Assembly: GCF_000716595.1 (NCBI RefSeq)
Contig: NZ_JNXC01000023.1
Location: 62,001 to 126,000 of the forward strand
Origin: Saccharothrix sp. NRRL B-16314
Lineage (GTDB): Bacteria > Actinomycetota > Actinomycetes > Mycobacteriales > Pseudonocardiaceae
Length of the DNA: 64,000 bases
Reading direction: 5' to 3'
Part shown: positions 6,925-15,037 of the stretch, one piece after another
How positions within the stretch are numbered: position 1 is the first letter of the stretch
Layout of the letters: every line of letters starts with the position of its first letter
Made by a program: the position numbers and the translations under genes
Notes under the pieces: generated by a model
The model's database searches: none
Told to the model about the DNA's origin: nothing
Seen by the model: only the letters and a program-made list of their open reading frames with translations

Positions 6925-8709
6925 TTACCCGTGCAGGAATTCCTGAACCTTGGTCCGGACGCCGCGTCGCACCACGTCCCACGCGTCCGGGTCGCCCTTC
7001 AGCATCGCCTCGATGGTGGCCTTGGCCTGCTCGAACGTCGCGTGCGGCGGGATCGGTGGCACGTTCGGGTCGCACCGCACGTCCAGCACGACGGGCTTGG
7101 ACGCGGTCAGCGCCCGGTCCCACGCCGCGCCGAGGTCGTCCGGGTCGTCCACGTCGATGCCGTCCAGCCCGATGGACCGGGCGAACGCGGCGTAGCCGAC
7201 GTCGGGCAGCACCTGGGACTGCTCGAACTTCGGTTCGCCGCCCATGGCCCGCAGCTCCCACGTCACCTGGTTGAGATCGTTGTTGTGCAGCACGCACACC
7301 ACGCAGCGTGGGTCGGTCCACTCCTCGTGGTAGCGGGCGATGGTGATCAGCTCGGCGAGCCCGTTCATCTGCATCGCGCCGTCGCCGACGAGCGCCACGA
7401 CGGGCCGGTCGGGGTGGGCGAACTTCGCGCCGATCGCGTACGGGACGCCGGCGCCCATGGTGGCGAGCGTGCCCGAGAGCGACCCGCGCATCCGGCCGCG
7501 CAGCTGCACCAGCCGGGCGTACCAGTTGGCCGCGCTGCCCGAGTCGGCGGTGACGATCGCGTTCTCGGGCAGCCGGGGCGACAGCTCCCACATGATCCGC
7601 ATCGGGTTCACCGGCTCGGCGTCCACGAAGGACTGCCGGCGCAGGGTCTCCCACCAGTCGGCCACGTTGCGCTCGACCGTCTCCCGCCACGACCGGTCCT
7701 CCTTGCGCCGCACCGCGCGCAGCACCGCCCTCAGCGTCGCGGCGGCGTCACCGACGAGGTTGACCTCGGTCGGGTAGCGCATGCCGATCAGCCGACCGTC
7801 GACGTCGACCTGGACGGCCCGCGCGTCGTCGAACCCGGGCAGGAACTGCGAGTAGGGGAAGCTGGAGCCGACGATCAGCAACGTGTCGCAGTCGCGCATC
7901 AGCTCGTAGCTGGGCCGGGTGCCGAGCAGCCCGATCGAGCCGGTCACCCACGGTTCGTCGTCGGGCAGCACGTCCTTGCCCAGCAACGCCTTCGCCACGC
8001 CCGCGCCGAGCACGTCGGCGAGTTCGCGCACCTCGTCGGCCGCGCCGCGGGCGCCCTGCCCGACCAGGATCGCCACCCGCTCCCCCGCGTCCAGCACCTC
8101 GACCGCCCGCCGCACGTCCTCCGACGACGGCACGGCGGTGGCCCACGAACGGCTCGGCGCGCTCGACGGCACGTGCTTGAACGCGTGTTCCGGCGGCGAG
8201 TACTCCAGCTCCTGCACGTCCGCCGGGATGATCAACGCGGTGGGCGCGCGCTGCGACTCGGCGGTGCGGATCGCCCGGTCCAGCGCGTTGGGCAGCTGCT
8301 CGGGCACCGTCACGTCGACCAGGTACTCGGAGGCGACGTCCTTGAACAGCGAGTGCAGGTCGACTTCCTGCTGGTAGCTGCCGCCCATCGCGGTGCGGGC
8401 GGTCTGGCCGACGATCGCGACCACCGGCACGTGGTCGAGCTTGGCGTCGTACAGGCCGTTGAGCAGGTGGATCGCGCCCGGTCCGGACGTGGCCAGGCAC
8501 ACCCCGACCCGGCCGCTGAACTTCGCGTACCCGACGGCTGCGAGCGCGGACATCTCCTCGTGCCGGGACTGGATGAACCGCGGCTGGTCGTCGTGCCGCC
8601 CGAAGGCCGCGACGAGCCCGTTGATGCCGTCGCCCGGGTAGGCGAAGACGTGCTCGACGCCCCAGTCGCGGAGGCGGCGCAGCACGTGGTCGGCGACGGT
8701 GGTGGTCAT
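6925..8709 (-). CDS. Thiamine diphosphate-dependent enzyme (pyruvate oxidase/acetolactate synthase-like)
   Basis: A 594-residue three-domain ThDP enzyme. The N-terminal PYR domain carries VFAYPGDGINGL and the catalytic Glu in RHEEMSALAA; the middle domain follows; the C-terminal PP domain has the cofactor motif VGDGAMQMNGLAEL continuing to LHNNDLNQVTWE. The full set resembles pyruvate oxidase (acetate and CO2 from pyruvate) more than acetolactate synthase, but substrate is not certain. The ATG at 8709 follows GGGAGGG. It heads a three-gene unit with the F420 oxidoreductase and the DUF5709 gene. Confidence 0.87.
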   Translation of the reverse strand: MTTTVADHVLRRLRDWGVEHVFAYPGDGINGLVAAFGRHDDQPRFIQSRHEEMSALAAVGYAKFSGRVGVCLATSGPGAIHLLNGLYDAKLDHVPVVAIVGQTARTAMGGSYQQEVDLHSLFKDVASEYLVDVTVPEQLPNALDRAIRTAESQRAPTALIIPADVQELEYSPPEHAFKHVPSSAPSRSWATAVPSSEDVRRAVEVLDAGERVAILVGQGARGAADEVRELADVLGAGVAKALLGKDVLPDDEPWVTGSIGLLGTRPSYELMRDCDTLLIVGSSFPYSQFLPGFDDARAVQVDVDGRLIGMRYPTEVNLVGDAAATLRAVLRAVRRKEDRSWRETVERNVADWWETLRRQSFVDAEPVNPMRIMWELSPRLPENAIVTADSGSAANWYARLVQLRGRMRGSLSGTLATMGAGVPYAIGAKFAHPDRPVVALVGDGAMQMNGLAELITIARYHEEWTDPRCVVCVLHNNDLNQVTWELRAMGGEPKFEQSQVLPDVGYAAFARSIGLDGIDVDDPDDLGAAWDRALTASKPVVLDVRCDPNVPPIPPHATFEQAKATIEAMLKGDPDAWDVVRRGVRTKVQEFLHG

Positions 8710-8768
8710 GGCGCCCTCCCTCGAAAGGAAGGGGTTACCCGACCGGTCCGCCCTGAAGCGCGCGGCGC

Positions 8769-9425
8769 CTAGAGCGGGAGCAGCATCCGCCCGCCCACCA
8801 GCAGGGTTCCGATCGTGACGACGGCGAACAGCGCCACCCACATCAGGCCGGGCACGCGGGTGATCCGGGCCAGCTGGTCGGCGTCGGACTGCGGTGCGCG
8901 CCCGCGCAGCCGCCGGCGCTGCAACTCGCCCACCGGCCGGACACCGCCGAGGAGCAGGAACCACGTCACGAACAGCGCGAACGACGCCTGCCACTCGGTC
9001 GTGGCGTACCAGGACACGGCGAACATGACCCCGCCGGTCAGCACGACCGACAGCACGCCGAACGCGTTGCGGATCATGAGGAGCATCCCGGCGAGCAGCA
9101 CGATCGTGGCCCACAGCAGGGGCCTGACCTGCTCGGACGTCACCAGCGCCGCCGCGCCGAGGCCGAGCAGGGACGGCGTCACGTACCCGGCGAAGTACAT
9201 CAGCACCACGGCGACGCCGGTGGGCCGCCCGCGCGACACGGTGACCCCGGACGTGTCCGAGTTCAGCTTGATGCCCTCCAGCCTGCGGCCGGTGAGCAGC
9301 GCGACGAGGGCGTGCCCGGCCTCGTGCGCGATGGTGATGACGTGCCTGCTGTACCGCCACACGCCGGGGCTGGCCACCAGCACCAGCGCCAGCACGGCGG
9401 GAGCCCATTTCGTCAGTGTCGACAT
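8769..9425 (-). CDS. M50-family membrane metalloprotease
   Basis: A 218-residue membrane protein with the zinc motif HEAGH (ITIAHEAGHALVALLTGRR) near residue 33, followed by about five hydrophobic segments and a cytosolic-looking basic loop (LQRRRLRGR). This is the short M50B-like type without PDZ domains. Family members cut transmembrane segments of anti-sigma factors or signal proteins; no substrate is evident here. It shares a 60-bp intergenic region with the divergent aldo/keto reductase, so a MerR-type protein bound there could touch both promoters. Confidence 0.8.
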   Translation of the reverse strand: MSTLTKWAPAVLALVLVASPGVWRYSRHVITIAHEAGHALVALLTGRRLEGIKLNSDTSGVTVSRGRPTGVAVVLMYFAGYVTPSLLGLGAAALVTSEQVRPLLWATIVLLAGMLLMIRNAFGVLSVVLTGGVMFAVSWYATTEWQASFALFVTWFLLLGGVRPVGELQRRRLRGRAPQSDADQLARITRVPGLMWVALFAVVTIGTLLVGGRMLLPL

Positions 9426-9447
9426 CGCCGTCCAGCATGCCAGGGGC

Positions 9448-9478
9448 TTGACCTGGAGCGTGCTCCAGCATCCAGGCT
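9448..9478 (+). promoter_or_regulatory. MerR-type promoter with 19-bp spacer, likely leaderless transcript
   Basis: A -35 TTGACC (9448-9453) and a -10-like CAGGCT (9473-9478, keeping A2 and T6) are 19 bp apart. The spacer holds the near-perfect palindrome CTGGAGCGTGCTCCAG (9453-9468). Overlong spacers filled by a dyad are the hallmark of MerR-family activation. The ATG at 9486 is only 8 bp past the -10, so the mRNA should start at or next to the start codon. Confidence 0.65.
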
Positions 9479-9485
9479 GGCCGCC

Positions 9486-10430
9486 ATGAGACGACAGCGC
9501 ATCGGTTCACTGGAGGTGAGCGCCCTGAGCCTGGGGACGCTCCCGTTCGGCAAGTCGGTGGACGAGAAGACCTCCTTCGCGATCATGGACCGCTTCGCGG
9601 AGGCGGGCGGCACGTTCCTGGACACGGCCAACAACTACGTGTTCTGGGACGGCGGCACGGGCGACGAGAGCGAGGAGACGGTCGGCCGCTGGCTGGCCGC
9701 GAGGGGCAACCGCGACGACGTGGTGCTGGCGACGAAGATGGGCGCGCGGCCGTTGACGCCGGGCACGGGCCTGGAGAACGCCGAGGGTCTGGCCGGTGAC
9801 ACGGTGAAGCGCGCGGCCGAGGCGAGCCTGAAGCGGCTGGGCGTCGACCACATCGACCTGTACTACAGCCACGTCGAGGACCGCAGCGTCACGTTCGAGG
9901 ACACGCTGGGCGGGTTCGCGTCCCTGGTCGAGGCGGGTGCGGTGCGGGAGATCGGGGCGAGCAACCACGCGACGTGGCGGTTCGACCGGGCGCGGGCGGT
10001 GTCGCGGGCCAACGGGTGGCCGCTGTACGTGGCGGCGCAGCAGCGGTACAGCTACCTGCGGCCGAGGCCGGGCGCGGCGCTGCCGGAGTCCGGGCACGTG
10101 CACATGACCGACGAGCTGTTCGACTACGCGGCGGCCGAGGGCGACGTGGCGCTGGTGGCGTACTCGACGCTGCTGTCGGGGAAGTACCGGGACAAGCCGC
10201 TGGACGAGCAGTACGACCACCCCGGCACCACGCGGCGGCTGGAGGTGCTGCACGACGTGGCGGCCGAGCTCGGCGCGACGGTCAACCAGGTGGTGCTGGC
10301 GTGGGTCCTGCGGCAGGGCATCATCCCGCTGGTCGGTGCCGGCAGCCTGGCCCAGCTGGAGGAGTCGCTGGGTGCGCTGGAGATCGAGCTGGACGACGAC
10401 CAGCTCCGGCGGATGGACTCCGCCGCGTAG
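9486..10430 (+). CDS. Aldo/keto reductase
   Basis: A 314-residue NADPH-dependent carbonyl reductase of the AKR superfamily. Visible elements: N-terminal LGTLPFG, the catalytic Asp/Tyr region FLDTANNYVFWDG, Lys in LATKMGAR, YYSHVEDRSVTFEDT with the active-site His, and cofactor-binding YSTLLSGKYR and GAGSLAQLEESL. It presumably reduces toxic aldehydes or xenobiotics. The promoter has the MerR layout, implying induction by an effector sensed by a regulator encoded elsewhere, as no MerR gene other than ftsR is in the window. Confidence 0.9.
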   Translation: MRRQRIGSLEVSALSLGTLPFGKSVDEKTSFAIMDRFAEAGGTFLDTANNYVFWDGGTGDESEETVGRWLAARGNRDDVVLATKMGARPLTPGTGLENAEGLAGDTVKRAAEASLKRLGVDHIDLYYSHVEDRSVTFEDTLGGFASLVEAGAVREIGASNHATWRFDRARAVSRANGWPLYVAAQQRYSYLRPRPGAALPESGHVHMTDELFDYAAAEGDVALVAYSTLLSGKYRDKPLDEQYDHPGTTRRLEVLHDVAAELGATVNQVVLAWVLRQGIIPLVGAGSLAQLEESLGALEIELDDDQLRRMDSAA

Positions 10431-10446
10431 CCGTCAGCGCGCACGA

Positions 10447-10477
10447 CGGTGCACGGTCCGCGGAGGACCGTGCACCG
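10447..10477. terminator. Bidirectional terminator hairpin
   Basis: A perfect 13-bp inverted repeat (10447-10459 with 10465-10477) around a 5-nt loop, placed between the convergent 3' ends of the aldo/keto reductase and the DUF4383 gene. Confidence 0.8.
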
Positions 10478-10521
10478 GTACAGCCCTGATCAGTGACCTG
10501 CTCCGTCAGTGGCTTGCCCTG

Positions 10522-11232
10522 CTAGCGACCACGCCGTGACCTGTGCTCCTCGACGGTCGGGTCGACCGGCTGGACCGGCCGCGGCGACACGGTCGGGTCC
10601 ATCGACTCGATCCGGTCGTTCGGGTGCACGCCCGAGCGCTGGGTCGGCATCTCCTGCGTCTGCATCTCCTGGGTGGCCGGGTCCACCTGTGCCTGCGGGT
10701 TCCGGATGGTGGCGCGCTGGTCCGCCACCGGGTGCTCGTAGACCGGGCGTTCCGCGACCGGCTGCTCGACCACCGGCTCCGTCACGAGCTTGCGCCGCGC
10801 CGGGAGCACCGCGATCAGCAGACCGACGGCGGCGAGGCCGAGGTGCAGCCAGTTGTCGTTGCTGTTCAACGCCAACGGGTTGCCCAGCCCCGAGACCGGG
10901 TTGCTGGAGAAGACACCGGCGACAGCGAGGCCCCAGAGGAGCACCACGCCGTAGCCGAGGAACAAGAGCCAGCCGTAGAGCCGGGCCAGCCCGGACGTGC
11001 TCGCCATCACCAGGCCGAGCACACCGAACACCAGGTGGACCACGTTGTGCAGCGGGTTGAGCGCGAACCCGAGCAGCGTCGCGTGCTGATCACCCGCGAA
11101 ATCGCCGAAGCCGGTCCGCACGAAGCCCAGCACACCCAACGCGAGGAAGACCAGGCCGACGAGGCCCGCCAACACCTGGGCGGGCTGGAGACCCGCGACC
11201 TTGACACGACCGGCGGTCGAGTGGTGGGTCAT
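10522..11232 (-). CDS. DUF4383 membrane protein
   Basis: A 236-residue protein with four membrane helices in residues about 15-145 (AGLVGLVFLALGVLGFV, LHNVVHLVFGVLGLVMA, YGVVLLWGLAVAGVF, WLHLGLAAVGLLIAVLPA) and a long polar cytosolic tail of about 85 residues. The NPLHNVVH and NWLHLGL motifs define DUF4383, function unknown. The tail has short imperfect repeats (VEQPVAERPVYEHPVADQ). The ATG at 11232 has GGAGGG upstream. Confidence 0.82.
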   Translation of the reverse strand: MTHHSTAGRVKVAGLQPAQVLAGLVGLVFLALGVLGFVRTGFGDFAGDQHATLLGFALNPLHNVVHLVFGVLGLVMASTSGLARLYGWLLFLGYGVVLLWGLAVAGVFSSNPVSGLGNPLALNSNDNWLHLGLAAVGLLIAVLPARRKLVTEPVVEQPVAERPVYEHPVADQRATIRNPQAQVDPATQEMQTQEMPTQRSGVHPNDRIESMDPTVSPRPVQPVDPTVEEHRSRRGR

Positions 11233-11707
11233 CTCGCCCTCCAACTGAGGACCACGAGCCCTGGACGGGCTCCGGACGACCACCGACTACCCCTGCTCCC
11301 GGAACGGCAAACCAGTCGGTCGGGTGGAGGTGGGGCGGGCGCACGAACCCGCCCCCGTTCCCGACAGGAGTCCCGCACCCCGTCGTGCCGGGGTTTTCAC
11401 CCGTCCCGACCCACCCCATGAAGGCCGGGCCGGCGTGCCGCGCGGACCACCATTCGAAAACCCGGTGCGAATAGGCCGAACCGGTTTCCCGAACAATTCC
11501 GCGCCGTCTCGCCGGAATCACCGTACGCACAGGTCAGGAGCGTGCGCCGGCATTGTGCGAGGCGCGCGTCGCCGAGCCGTTCCACTCGGTCTCCCTGCTG
11601 TCCACGACGAGTCCTTCCGATTGATCGGACACCAGTGCGGCGTCCACACGACTATCCCGTCGAAGTGGTGGTTCGGTCAAAGGAATTACCGCACCGCAAC
11701 GGTTCCC
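11233..11707. other. Long intergenic region, no gene seen
   Basis: About 475 bp between divergent DUF4383 and quinone oxidoreductase genes, before the SoxR-like promoter. Base composition dips slightly (AATTCCG, TTCGAAAA stretches). Reading frames on both strands lack starts with ribosome sites. I see no RNA gene or clear hairpin; a DUF4383 promoter must be here. Confidence 0.5.
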
Positions 11708-11738
11708 TTGACCTCCAGTTAGCTCGAACTCCTAGCGT
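11708..11738 (+). promoter_or_regulatory. SoxR/MerR-type promoter with 19-bp spacer
   Basis: TTGACC (11708-11713) and TAGCGT (11733-11738) are 19 bp apart. The sequence from 11711, ACCTCCAGTTAGCTCGAACT, matches the SoxR operator as I recall it (ACCTCAAGTTAACTTGAGGT) at 15 of 20 positions, including the central AGTT-AACT-like dyad. It lies 33 bp upstream of the quinone oxidoreductase ATG. Confidence 0.6.
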
Positions 11739-11771
11739 TGCGGGCAACCACAGGCCGAGGGGACGACGAAG

Positions 11772-12728
11772 ATGCACGCCATCCGCCAGTACGAGTTCGG
11801 TCCAGCCGAGAACCTGCGCTACGAGGAGGCGCCAGACCCCGAGCCGGGGCCCGGCCAGGTGCGGATCGCGGTGTCCGCCGCGGGGGTGCACCTGCTCGAC
11901 ACGAGCATCCGCCGCGGTGAGGGCGGCGGGCCGTTCCCATTGCCCGCGCTGCCGATGACGCCGGGTCGGGAGGTCGCCGGGGTCGTCACGCGGTTGGGTG
12001 AGGGAGTCGAGGCGCACTGGCTGGGCAAGCGCGTCACCGCCCACCTCGGGCCGGCGAGCGGCGGCTACGCCGAGTCGGCCGTGGCGAACGCCGCTTCGCT
12101 GCACGAGCTGCCGGACCACGTGCCCTTCGACGCGGCGGTGGCGATGATCGGCACCGGCCGGACCGCCCTCGGGGTGCTGCGGATCGCGGAGATCACCGCG
12201 GACGACGTGGTGCTGGTGACGTCCGCCGCGGGCGGGTTGGGCGCGTTGTTCGTGCAGGAGGCGAAAGCGGTCGGGGCCAGGGTCGTCGGTGTGGCGAGCA
12301 CCGCCAAGCTGGACCTGGTCCGGGAACTGGGCGCGGACGTGGTGGTCGACTACACCCGGCCGGGCTGGTCGGAGGGGATCGGCGAGGTGACCGCGGTGCT
12401 CGACGGCGTCGGCGGCGAACCGGGCCGCGAGGCGCTGGAGCTGCTGGGCGTCGGCGGCCGGATCGTCCTGTTCGGCTGGTCCGCCGGCGAGCCGACCCGC
12501 ATCGGGACCGCCGACCTCTACCGCCTCGGCATCACCGCGACGGTCGCGGTCGGGCCGCGGATGATGAAGGGCACCAGCCTGCGCGGGCTGGAGGAGCTGT
12601 CGTTGCGCGCCTTGGCCGACCAGCGCCTCACGCCGCTGATCACGACGTTCCCGCTCGGTGAGGCCGCCAAGGCGCACGCCGCGCTGGAAGGCCGCGCCAC
12701 CGTGGGCAAGGTCGTGCTCAAGCCCTGA
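11772..12728 (+). CDS. Zinc-type alcohol dehydrogenase/quinone oxidoreductase family protein
   Basis: A 318-residue MDR protein. The GroES-like N-terminal half (residues 1-120: FGPAENLRYEEAPDPEPGPGQ, PGREVAGVVTRLGEGV) is followed by a Rossmann half with TSAAGGLGALFVQEAKAVGA and a C-terminal TFPLGEAAKAHAALEGR. Structural and catalytic zinc cysteines are absent, which places it with NADPH:quinone reductases. The SoxR-like promoter suggests induction by redox-cycling compounds. GAGGGGACGACGAAG precedes the ATG. Confidence 0.9.
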   Translation: MHAIRQYEFGPAENLRYEEAPDPEPGPGQVRIAVSAAGVHLLDTSIRRGEGGGPFPLPALPMTPGREVAGVVTRLGEGVEAHWLGKRVTAHLGPASGGYAESAVANAASLHELPDHVPFDAAVAMIGTGRTALGVLRIAEITADDVVLVTSAAGGLGALFVQEAKAVGARVVGVASTAKLDLVRELGADVVVDYTRPGWSEGIGEVTAVLDGVGGEPGREALELLGVGGRIVLFGWSAGEPTRIGTADLYRLGITATVAVGPRMMKGTSLRGLEELSLRALADQRLTPLITTFPLGEAAKAHAALEGRATVGKVVLKP

Positions 12729-12737
12729 ACGGGTGAC

Positions 12738-12770
12738 CGCCCCCGTGCGCGGTGGACGCGCACGGGGGCG
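12738..12770. terminator. Bidirectional terminator hairpin
   Basis: A perfect 13-bp inverted repeat (12738-12750 with 12758-12770) and 7-nt loop between the convergent quinone oxidoreductase and anti-sigma genes. Confidence 0.8.
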
Positions 12771-12779
12771 GGACCAGGG

Positions 12780-13487
12780 CTAGACGGGCACCGTGACGAT
12801 CCGCTCCCCCGCGAAGGTGCGGACCTCGACCGCGACGACGTCCTCGGGCGCGATGAGCGCCGAGCCGTCCAGGTTGGTGCCGTCCGTCTCACCGGCCGGT
12901 GAGACCAGCCAGCTGCCGGCCTCCTGGCTGCTCCCGTCCTTGGCGACGACGAACAGCTTGCACTTCTCGCCCTTCGCCACGCCCGCGACGGACGCGTTCA
13001 CCCGCACCCACCCGGCGGCGGGCCTGACCTGCGCGGTCATCCGGGCCCCGGTCACCGGGTCGGTGGCCGACCCGAGCCTGGTCCCGGCGGGCGGCGCGGG
13101 CGGCGTGGTCGTCTGCTGCTGCTGGGCCTGGCCGACATCGGGCGCCGTGCTCCGGCCGACCGCGAAACCACCGCCGAGCACGATCGCCGCCACCGCCGCC
13201 GCCGCCAACCCCAGGCCGACCCTGCGCCGGACCACGCGGCCTTCGCGCTCGGACCGCACCTGCCGCAGCGTCCGCTGCAACAGCAGGTCACCGCCGTCGG
13301 GCGGGCCGTCGAGCAACGCCTCGGGGGGCACGTCGCCCATCACCTCCTCCATCGCCCGCAGCCCGTCCACCTCGGCGCGGCACCGCGGGCAGGACGCCAA
13401 GTGGTCCTCCACGGCACGCGCCTCCCGCTCGTCGAGCACGCCGAGCACGTAGGCGCCCAGCAGCTGTGGATCGTGGTTCGTGGTCAT
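12780..13487 (-). CDS. Zinc-binding anti-sigma factor (RslA/RskA type)
   Basis: A 235-residue membrane anti-sigma factor. Its N-terminal anti-sigma domain has the ZAS zinc motif H-x3-C-x2-C in VEDHLASCPRC, followed by an RskA-type linker, one transmembrane helix near residues 92-112 (GLGLAAAAVAAIVLGGG) and an external domain ending in GERIVTVPV. Its ATG overlaps the sigma gene stop (ATGA). The zinc site suggests release of the sigma factor by thiol oxidation, or by proteolysis; the RskA part is periplasm-facing. Confidence 0.9.
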   Translation of the reverse strand: MTTNHDPQLLGAYVLGVLDEREARAVEDHLASCPRCRAEVDGLRAMEEVMGDVPPEALLDGPPDGGDLLLQRTLRQVRSEREGRVVRRRVGLGLAAAAVAAIVLGGGFAVGRSTAPDVGQAQQQQTTTPPAPPAGTRLGSATDPVTGARMTAQVRPAAGWVRVNASVAGVAKGEKCKLFVVAKDGSSQEAGSWLVSPAGETDGTNLDGSALIAPEDVVAVEVRTFAGERIVTVPV

Positions 13488-14035
13488 CCGGCCACCCCCT
13501 TCAGCGCGACCCGTTGCCCGACGAACGTCTCCCTCAACGCCCGCAACGCGTAGTGCGATCTCGATTTCACCGTGCCCGGCGGCACCCCCAGCGCCTCGGC
13601 CGCCTCGGTCACGCTCCGACCCCGGAAGTAGATCTCCATCAGCACGTCGCGGTGGTCGGACGACAACCGGTCCAGGGCCTGCAGCACGACCATCGAGTCC
13701 ACCACCGCATCGGCGTGGTCGCGCTGCACCGGCGGTGCCGCGGGCGTCTCGGCCACCTCCCGCGGTCTCGCCGCCTTCGCCCTGATGCGGTCGGTGACGA
13801 TGTTGCGCGTCACGGTGAGGAGCCAGCCGCGGACCGAGCCCTTGCCGTTCACCAGCGCGTCCGGGTGCCGCCAGGCGCGGACGAGGGTTTCCTGGACGAC
13901 GTCCTCGGCCGCCGCCCGGTCGCCGGTCAACCGCGTCGCGTACGCGAGCAGCGCCCGCCCGTGTTCCTCGTAGAGCGACCGGATCAGTGCCTCGTCGGCC
14001 GCGGCCTCCCGTTTCCGGGACCACAGAGCCGCCAT
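13484..14035 (-). CDS. ECF RNA polymerase sigma factor, SigL-like
   Basis: A 183-residue ECF sigma factor: region 2 has YATRLTGDRAAAEDVVQETLVRAW and SVRGWLLTVTRNIVTDR; region 4 has LSSDHRDVLMEIYFRGRSVT and the helix-turn-helix EALGVPPGTVKSRSHYALR. It closely resembles mycobacterial SigL, which is also paired with a zinc anti-sigma factor encoded immediately downstream. AGGAG lies about 8 bp before the ATG at 14035. Confidence 0.92.
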   Translation of the reverse strand: MAALWSRKREAAADEALIRSLYEEHGRALLAYATRLTGDRAAAEDVVQETLVRAWRHPDALVNGKGSVRGWLLTVTRNIVTDRIRAKAARPREVAETPAAPPVQRDHADAVVDSMVVLQALDRLSSDHRDVLMEIYFRGRSVTEAAEALGVPPGTVKSRSHYALRALRETFVGQRVALKGVAG

Positions 14036-14114
14036 CCACCCACTCCTCTCGTCGACTCCCTCCCCCGGACACGGCTGCCGGGCCGGTTCGGTTCACCGCG
14101 GGCGGGAGGAGTTC

Positions 14115-15023
14115 CTACGAGCAGGTGCCGCCGGTGTTCAGGCAGGCGGTGAGGCGGGCCATCAGCGGCTCGGGCATGACGTTGACGAACATGCAGTGGT
14201 CCGTGCTCGGGTCGCGCCGCTGCTCGGGGAAGCTGTCGATGGCGTACGGGACGCCGTGCGGCACGTCGTAGGCGACCCGGACGCGCAGCTTCGGCACCGG
14301 GAACGTCCCGGTCCGGCACACGCCGTTGGCGGCCGGGAACTCGACGTGCGCCCGGTGGCTCGGGCTGTTGGTGTTGCGGCCGTCCCAGCAGCTGGGGAAC
14401 TCGAAGGTGCGCAGGACCCGGCCGCCCGGCGGGCAGTCGGGGTAGCGGTCGGTGTGCCGGTCCTCGAACCCGGTGCAGCTCCACCGCGCCCGACCGCGCC
14501 CAGAGTTCAGCGCGGCCGGGTCGCCGGTGATCATGCGCAGGAACCTGGGCATCGGCACGACCCGGCTGACCGGGCTGCCGGTGAACGTGATGTCCACGGC
14601 CGCCGGCGGCAGCACCTCGCCGGTGTTGCCGTGCACCCCGCCGCCGGGCTCGTGCTCGTCGTGGCCGGTCCGGTCGGTCAGCCGCAGCACCGGCCAGTAG
14701 TACGTGGACGGGTCGCCGGCCCGGCAGGTGGTCGCGGCGGCGGCCAGCGACTCGTCGGTGGACGCGGCGTCGGTGCCGACGTTGCCGACGTACTCGTGGG
14801 TGTGGTGCGCGCCGAACGGCTGTCCCGGCGCGATGACCATGTTGTCCGCGTTGAGGTGCCGCGACTCGTTGCGCCCGCAGTCGACGGCGAACGTGCCGGT
14901 GGAGGCGTCCGGGGTGGTGACCAGCGGGTCCGCCGCCACCGGCACTTCGTCGATGGCCACCGTGCGGCTGTCCGCGCAACCGGCGAGCACCAAGAGCACC
15001 ACGAGCAGGGACGCCCACCTCAC
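14115..15023 (-). CDS. Secreted DUF1996 lipoprotein
   Basis: A 302-residue protein beginning with a lipoprotein signal (hydrophobic LLVVLLVLAGC, lipobox Cys at about residue 15). The body is DUF1996: NMVIAPGQPFGAHHTHEYVGN, TYYWPVLRL, the CTGFEDRHTDRYPDCP segment, and FEFPSCWDGRNTNSPSHRAHV. Function is unknown; the conserved His and Cys residues hint at a secreted polysaccharide-related enzyme. The GTG start at 15023 lies 14 bp after the dehydrogenase stop, so the two are coupled. Confidence 0.8.
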   Translation of the reverse strand: MRWASLLVVLLVLAGCADSRTVAIDEVPVAADPLVTTPDASTGTFAVDCGRNESRHLNADNMVIAPGQPFGAHHTHEYVGNVGTDAASTDESLAAAATTCRAGDPSTYYWPVLRLTDRTGHDEHEPGGGVHGNTGEVLPPAAVDITFTGSPVSRVVPMPRFLRMITGDPAALNSGRGRARWSCTGFEDRHTDRYPDCPPGGRVLRTFEFPSCWDGRNTNSPSHRAHVEFPAANGVCRTGTFPVPKLRVRVAYDVPHGVPYAIDSFPEQRRDPSTDHCMFVNVMPEPLMARLTACLNTGGTCS

Positions 15024-15037
15024 GGAAGACAGCCTAT

